Of a stretch of 64,000 nucleotides of DNA, positions 60,261 to 64,000 are shown in pieces. The notes under the pieces were generated by a model. It saw nothing but the letters and a program-made list of their open reading frames with translations. It did no database searches and had not been told where the DNA came from. This DNA is from CADEEL01 sp050246475. Lineage in GTDB: Bacteria > Pseudomonadota > Alphaproteobacteria > Caulobacterales > Aquidulcibacteraceae. How positions within the stretch are numbered: position 1 is the first letter of the stretch; each line of letters starts with the position of its first letter. Location of the stretch: positions 1 through 64,000 of the forward strand of contig JBFWVZ010000004.1 in assembly GCA_050246475.1 (NCBI GenBank). The letters run 5' to 3'. The position numbers and the translations under genes are program-made.

Positions 60261-61249
60261 CTCCAAATCTGCGCGTGCCGGCGGAGCGGGTCTCGGAGGC
60301 GCTGTTCGCCGCCGGGGAGCCGACGCGGCTCCGTGTGCTGGCGCTCTTGGCGAAGGGGGAGATGGCGGTGGGGGAGATCGCGCAGGCGCTGGGGCAGAGC
60401 CAGCCGCGCGTTTCCAGGCATCTCAAATTGCTGACCGACGCGGGGCTCATCGAGCGGCTGCCGGAAGGCGCGTGGGTGTTTTACCGGCTCGCGGGAGAAG
60501 GCAGCGCGGAGCGCGCGCTCGCCGATGCGGCGCTCGCCGCGCTTGACGGCAACGATTCCACCATCGCCAAGGATTGCGAGCGCCTCGATGAGATACGCGC
60601 CGCGCGCGACGAAGCCGCGCAATCGTACTTTGCGGCGAACGCGGGCGATTGGGCGCGCGTCAGCGCGCTGCACCTGCCGGATGCGGATATCGAAGCCGCG
60701 ATGCTCGCCGCCGCGGGCGATGGGCCGTTCGAATTGATGATCGATGTCGGCGTCGGCGCGGGGCGCATGATCCAGCTCTTCGCCGATCGCGTTCGGCGCG
60801 CGGAAGGTTTCGATACGTCGCGCCAGATGCTCGCGGTGGCGCGCGCCGCGCTCGATGAATTGCCGGAAGCGAAAGCGGCCGTGCGTTTCGGCGACGCCTA
60901 CGATCCGCCCACGCAGGCCGAGAGCGCCGATCTCGTCACCATTCATCAAGTGCTGCATTTCCTCGCCGAGCCCGCGCGCGCCATTCAGGAGGCGGCGCGC
61001 TTGCTCAAGCCCGGCGGGCGCTTGGTGATCGCGGATTTCGCGCCGCACGAGTTCGAGTTTTTGCGCCGCGAGCATCAGCATCGCCGCCTCGGCTTCACCG
61101 ACGGTGAGATCAAGGCGTGGTGTGCGGCCGCCGGCGTGCCGAATGTGCGCGCGACGACGTTGGCGCCCAAGCCGGGCGACGGCGCCAAGCTGGTCGTGAA
61201 GATCTGGTCGGGGGATCGCATCGCGCCCTCGGCGGAGCAAGCCGCATGA
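60251..61249 (+). CDS. ArsR-family regulator fused to SAM-dependent methyltransferase
   Basis: A 332-residue two-domain protein. Residues about 10-95: winged-HTH ArsR domain ('LFAAGEPTRLRVLALLAKGEMAVGEIAQALGQSQPRVSRHLKLLTDAGLIERL'). Residues about 140-320: methyltransferase with the SAM-binding 'LMIDVGVGAGRM', 'ADLVTIHQVLHFL' and 'LKPGGRLVIADF'. It leads an operon with metF and metH (ATGA overlap with metF), so it most likely senses SAM or SAH and tunes the methionine cycle. A GTG 13 codons upstream is an alternative start. Confidence 0.9.
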   Translation: MFISPNLRVPAERVSEALFAAGEPTRLRVLALLAKGEMAVGEIAQALGQSQPRVSRHLKLLTDAGLIERLPEGAWVFYRLAGEGSAERALADAALAALDGNDSTIAKDCERLDEIRAARDEAAQSYFAANAGDWARVSALHLPDADIEAAMLAAAGDGPFELMIDVGVGAGRMIQLFADRVRRAEGFDTSRQMLAVARAALDELPEAKAAVRFGDAYDPPTQAESADLVTIHQVLHFLAEPARAIQEAARLLKPGGRLVIADFAPHEFEFLRREHQHRRLGFTDGEIKAWCAAAGVPNVRATTLAPKPGDGAKLVVKIWSGDRIAPSAEQAA

Positions 61250-62169
61250 ACGCGCTGCCGCATCTGCAAGGCTTTATCGCCGACGCCGCCGCGCGCGCCC
61301 AAGCCCGCGCGCGCCCCAACGTCTCGTTCGAATTTTTTCCGCCGAAGACGGACAAGCTCGAAGACGTGCTCTGGGAGTCGATCCGCAAGCTCGAGCCGCT
61401 TGAGCCGAGTTTCGTCTCCGTCACGTATGGCGCGGGCGGCTCCACGCGGGACCGGACACACCGCACGGTGTCACGCATCGTCAACGAAACGGCGCTCCGG
61501 CCCGCCGCGCATTTGACGTGCGTGGCGGCCACGCGCGGGGAAGTCGATGAAGTGCTGCGTTCCTATTGGGGCGCGGGCATCCGCCACATCGTGGCGCTCA
61601 GGGGCGATCCGCCGGGCGGGGCGGGAGAGGCCTATCATCCGCATCCGGACGGATACGCGTATGCATCCGATCTCGTCGCGGGCGCCAAGGCCGTCGCGCC
61701 GTTTGAAATCTCCGTCGCGGTCTATCCGCACATCCACCCGGACAGCCAAAGCTGGAAGACGGAGATCGACAATTTCAAGCGCAAGCTCGATGCGGGCGCG
61801 ACCCGCGGCATCTCCAATTTCTTCGTCGATGCGGATGCGTTCCTGGCGCTCAGGGATCGCTTCGCGGCGGCGGGCATTCACGCGCCCATCGTGCCGGGCA
61901 TCATGCCGGTGACGAATTTCAAGGGCTTCCAGAAGATGGCGGCCGTCGGCAATATTCCCGTGCCGGCGTGGCTCGGGAAATTGTTCGAAGGCTTGGACGA
62001 CGATCCCGAGACGCGCCGCCTGGTCGCGGCAGCGACGGCCGCCGAGCTCTGCGCGCGCCTCGCGGCGGAGGGCGTCAACGACTTCCATTTCTACACCTTG
62101 AATCGCGCCGATCTCACGCTCGCGATCTGCCGCATCATCGGCGTGCGCGCGCAAGCGAAGGAGGCGTGA
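61246..62169 (+). CDS. metF: Methylenetetrahydrofolate reductase
   Basis: A 307-residue FAD enzyme that reduces 5,10-methylene-THF to 5-methyl-THF, the methyl donor for methionine. 'SFEFFPPKTD', 'FVSVTYGAGGSTRDRTH', 'HIVALRGDPP' (FAD/folate site), 'GIMPVTNFKGF' and 'VNDFHFYTLNR' are all present. Its ATG overlaps the regulator's stop by four bases. The following metH gene is separated by a 170-base repeat-bearing gap but uses the product directly. Confidence 0.95.
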   Translation: MNALPHLQGFIADAAARAQARARPNVSFEFFPPKTDKLEDVLWESIRKLEPLEPSFVSVTYGAGGSTRDRTHRTVSRIVNETALRPAAHLTCVAATRGEVDEVLRSYWGAGIRHIVALRGDPPGGAGEAYHPHPDGYAYASDLVAGAKAVAPFEISVAVYPHIHPDSQSWKTEIDNFKRKLDAGATRGISNFFVDADAFLALRDRFAAAGIHAPIVPGIMPVTNFKGFQKMAAVGNIPVPAWLGKLFEGLDDDPETRRLVAAATAAELCARLAAEGVNDFHFYTLNRADLTLAICRIIGVRAQAKEA

Positions 62170-62194
62170 TGCGGTTTGTGCACGCCAACGCGCT

Positions 62195-62336
62195 CCCTCC
62201 CCCTGGAGGGGGGAGGGTTAGGGTGAGAGCGTCGAACGCTTTCGCTTCCGTTCAGCGTCTCTCTTCTCCGCGTGTTGAAGCGCGCCTCACCCCTCCCCAA
62301 ACCCCTCCCCCTCCAGGGGAGGGGCTTCGGAGCCCC
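62195..62336. repeat. Bipartite palindromic element upstream of metH
   Basis: Left hairpin CCCTCCCCC-TGGAG-GGGGGAGGG (62195-62217), then TTAGGGTGAGAGCG; right, CGCCTCACCCCTCCCC, CCCCTCCCC-CTCCA-GGGGAGGGG (62302-62324) and the alternative GGGGC-TTCGGA-GCCCC (62321-62336). The GGAG at 62329-62332, six bases before the metH ATG, is its Shine-Dalgarno and is sequestered in the last hairpin. Confidence 0.75.
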
Positions 62337-62338
62337 TC

Positions 62339-63400
62339 ATGACTCTCCCCACCCGCGTCCAACGCCTCAGCGCCGAACTGCCGAACCGCATCCTCACGCT
62401 TGACGGATCGTGGGGCGTTTATTTGCAGGGGCGGAACCTCACCGAGGCCTGCTATCGCGGCGAGCGGTTCGCCAAACACAATCGCCCGCTCAAGGGCGAT
62501 CACGATGTGCTCTGCCTCACGCGCCCCGATATCGTGCGCGAGATTCACGACGCCTATCTCGCGGCCGGCGCCGACATCACGTCCACCAACACGTTCTCCG
62601 CCACGTCCATTGCGCAAGCCGATTACGCGCTCGAAAGCGCCGCGCGCGATATCAACGCGGCTGGTGCGCGCCTGGCGCGAGAGGCGTGTGAAGCGGCGGA
62701 GGCGAAGGATGGGCGCGTGCGGCTCGTCGCCGGCGCCATCGGGCCGACGAACAAGTCGCTCTCGATCTCGCCCGACGTCAACGATCCCGCGCGGCGCGAT
62801 GCGACGTTCGAACAGGTGGCGGAGTCCTACAAAGAGCAGATTCTCGGCCTCATGGAGGGCGGCGCCGATATTCTTCTGCTGGAGACGATTTTCGACACAT
62901 TGACCGCGAAGGCCGCGCTCTGGGGCGCGTGGGAGGCGTTCGATTCCATGGGCGCCGAACTGCCGCTCTGGATTTCCGGCACGATCACCGATCGCAGCGG
63001 GCGCACGCTGTCGGGGCAAACGGTCGAAGCGTTCTGGAATTCGATCCGCCATGCGCGGCCGTGGGCGGTCGGATTGAATTGCGCGCTCGGGCCCACGGAG
63101 ATGCGCCCGTTCCTGGCCGATCTCGCGCGCGTCGCGGATTGTCCGGTTTCGGCCTATCCGAACGCGGGGCTCCCCAACGCCATGGGCGGCTATGACGAGA
63201 CGCCCCATTCGATGGAGGCGCACTACGCCGAATGGGCGCGCGCCGGGCTCGTCAACATCGTCGGCGGCTGCTGCGGCACAACGCCGGAGCACATCGCCTG
63301 CATGCATCACGCCATCGAGGGCGTCACGCCGCGCGCGATCCCTGCGCATGAGGCGAGGTTGCGTCTCTCCGGTCTCGAACCGTTCAACGCGGCGGCTTGA
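62339..63400 (+). CDS. metH: Homocysteine S-methyltransferase (separate MetH N-terminal module)
   Basis: A 353-residue protein equal to the first (homocysteine-binding) module of cobalamin-dependent MetH. Zinc ligands C248 ('GLNCALG') and C311-C312 ('GGCCGTTP') are in place. In several alphaproteobacteria MetH is encoded in two genes, this module and a second with the folate, cobalamin and activation domains; the second is not in the window and may lie downstream. ATG 62339 has GGAG six bases upstream. Its stop overlaps the next gene's ATG by one base. Confidence 0.92.
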   Translation: MTLPTRVQRLSAELPNRILTLDGSWGVYLQGRNLTEACYRGERFAKHNRPLKGDHDVLCLTRPDIVREIHDAYLAAGADITSTNTFSATSIAQADYALESAARDINAAGARLAREACEAAEAKDGRVRLVAGAIGPTNKSLSISPDVNDPARRDATFEQVAESYKEQILGLMEGGADILLLETIFDTLTAKAALWGAWEAFDSMGAELPLWISGTITDRSGRTLSGQTVEAFWNSIRHARPWAVGLNCALGPTEMRPFLADLARVADCPVSAYPNAGLPNAMGGYDETPHSMEAHYAEWARAGLVNIVGGCCGTTPEHIACMHHAIEGVTPRAIPAHEARLRLSGLEPFNAAA

Positions 63401-64000
63401 TGTATCCCAGGTTCAACTTCACCTACGCCGCCATTGCGGCCTTGTTGCTCGCGGCGGCTGGCATTGTCCTCGCCGTATTCTGGGTGCCATCGGCCCTGAG
63501 CGACGCGACGCGCTCCGATCAAGTGAGCGCGCTCACGCAAACCATCGGTCTCATCGCCGCGATTGGGGCCGCCCTTGCGGCGTTCTTTACCGTCTTCCAA
63601 GTGCAGTCGGAGAATCGGCGCCAGCGCGAGATGGAGACGCTGCACCTCCTCAACGAACAATACGAAAAGATCTTTGACGATATCTATGCCTTGAGAGCCG
63701 AACTGCTTCGCAACGTTCAATTCACGGGCGATGCGAAGAAAGACCTTGAGATCATGCAGAAGGCGCTCGTCGAGCGGGTCAATCCCAACGATCTAAAGCG
63801 CGCCTACAACCGTTTCTTTACGGCCGTCATGGGGGGTTTTCGCTATTACGAGCTGGGGTTCATTCCCGTTGAGGACTATCGCGAGTGGACGGCGACCTTG
63901 ATTGGCCGCTTCGTCAAGAAGGAGTGCATCGTGCGGGCCGTTTCGCTTGAGCCGTGTCCGCTGCGCGCGCAATGGAGGGACTTTGACTCCTGGGGGCGGG
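63400..64000 (+). CDS. Membrane protein of unknown function (3' end outside window)
   Basis: The first 200 residues of a longer protein starting at ATG 63400, which shares one base with the metH stop. Two N-terminal membrane helices (about 7-28 and 47-67) precede a helical cytoplasmic domain containing 'VQSENRRQREMETLHLLNEQY', 'AYNRFFTAVMGGFRYYELGFIP' and a Trp-rich end. The plan resembles the 151-residue protein at 43508-43963. Its insertion directly after metH separates metH from any second MetH module in this operon. Family not recognised. Confidence 0.75.
   Translation, partial: MYPRFNFTYAAIAALLLAAAGIVLAVFWVPSALSDATRSDQVSALTQTIGLIAAIGAALAAFFTVFQVQSENRRQREMETLHLLNEQYEKIFDDIYALRAELLRNVQFTGDAKKDLEIMQKALVERVNPNDLKRAYNRFFTAVMGGFRYYELGFIPVEDYREWTATLIGRFVKKECIVRAVSLEPCPLRAQWRDFDSWGR

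Overview
This is a gene-dense, GC-rich chromosomal window (judged by eye). The gene content and order point to an alphaproteobacterium, most likely in or near Caulobacterales (Hyphomonadaceae/Caulobacteraceae-like). The clues are the argD-argF-hslO-apaG-metZ-dcd neighbourhood, a SAM-II riboswitch before metZ, the long form of dCTP deaminase, a class I lysyl-tRNA synthetase, a separate MetH homocysteine-methyltransferase gene downstream of an ArsR-methyltransferase regulator and metF, and short intergenic C/G-rich palindromes. The taxon is an inference. There is no prophage, CRISPR array, rRNA or insertion sequence, and no gene-free stretch exceeds 300 bases.

Layout. 1-9.2 kb: tail of an ABC-2 permease, an esterase, then arginine synthesis (argD, argF), redox chaperone hslO, apaG, metZ with its riboswitch, dcd and an ALDH7-type dehydrogenase. 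9.3-14 kb: a Kef-type antiporter and the valine-degradation genes mmsA-(small membrane protein)-mmsB. 14-19 kb: a membrane hybrid histidine kinase coupled to a response regulator, another response regulator, and lipoproteins. 19-29.5 kb: an FG-GAP/ASPIC lipoprotein, an ABC-2 exporter pair, an Lrp regulator, a PQQ sugar dehydrogenase, tRNA-Gly(CCC), an ABC-F ATPase, a TPR protein and an SPFH protein. 29.6-38 kb: an AT-richer accessory gene, an acyl-CoA synthetase and the histidine-utilisation cluster (arginase-family amidinohydrolase, hutI, hutU, hutH). 38-43.5 kb: a tightly overlapped DUF3604 / parvulin / HupE operon and a threonine aldolase. 43.5-47 kb: two acyl-CoA dehydrogenases with a higBA toxin-antitoxin pair lodged between them. 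47-52.9 kb: secreted and lipoprotein unknowns, a GT2 glycosyltransferase, sixA, LysRS-I and a LexA/CI-like S24 regulator. 53-58.2 kb: pyrD, an unknown, and an operon of cytochrome c lipoprotein, Tat-type FAD lactone oxidase and Tat-type PLP enzyme. 58.4-64 kb: mlaA-mlaC, then the methionine operon arsR/methyltransferase-metF-metH and a partial membrane protein.

How it fits together. Sulfur-amino-acid metabolism appears twice with different control: a SAM-sensing riboswitch on metZ, and an ArsR-methyltransferase with a perfect 7+6+7 operator over its own start codon ahead of metF and metH. Catabolism of valine, histidine and fatty acids is well represented. The window also carries a family of dispersed, often bipartite, C/G-rich palindromes in intergenic gaps; several lie directly on the ribosome-binding region of the next gene (argF, hutH, metH). 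The least explained assemblies are the DUF3604-parvulin-HupE operon and the exported cytochrome/flavin/PLP operon.
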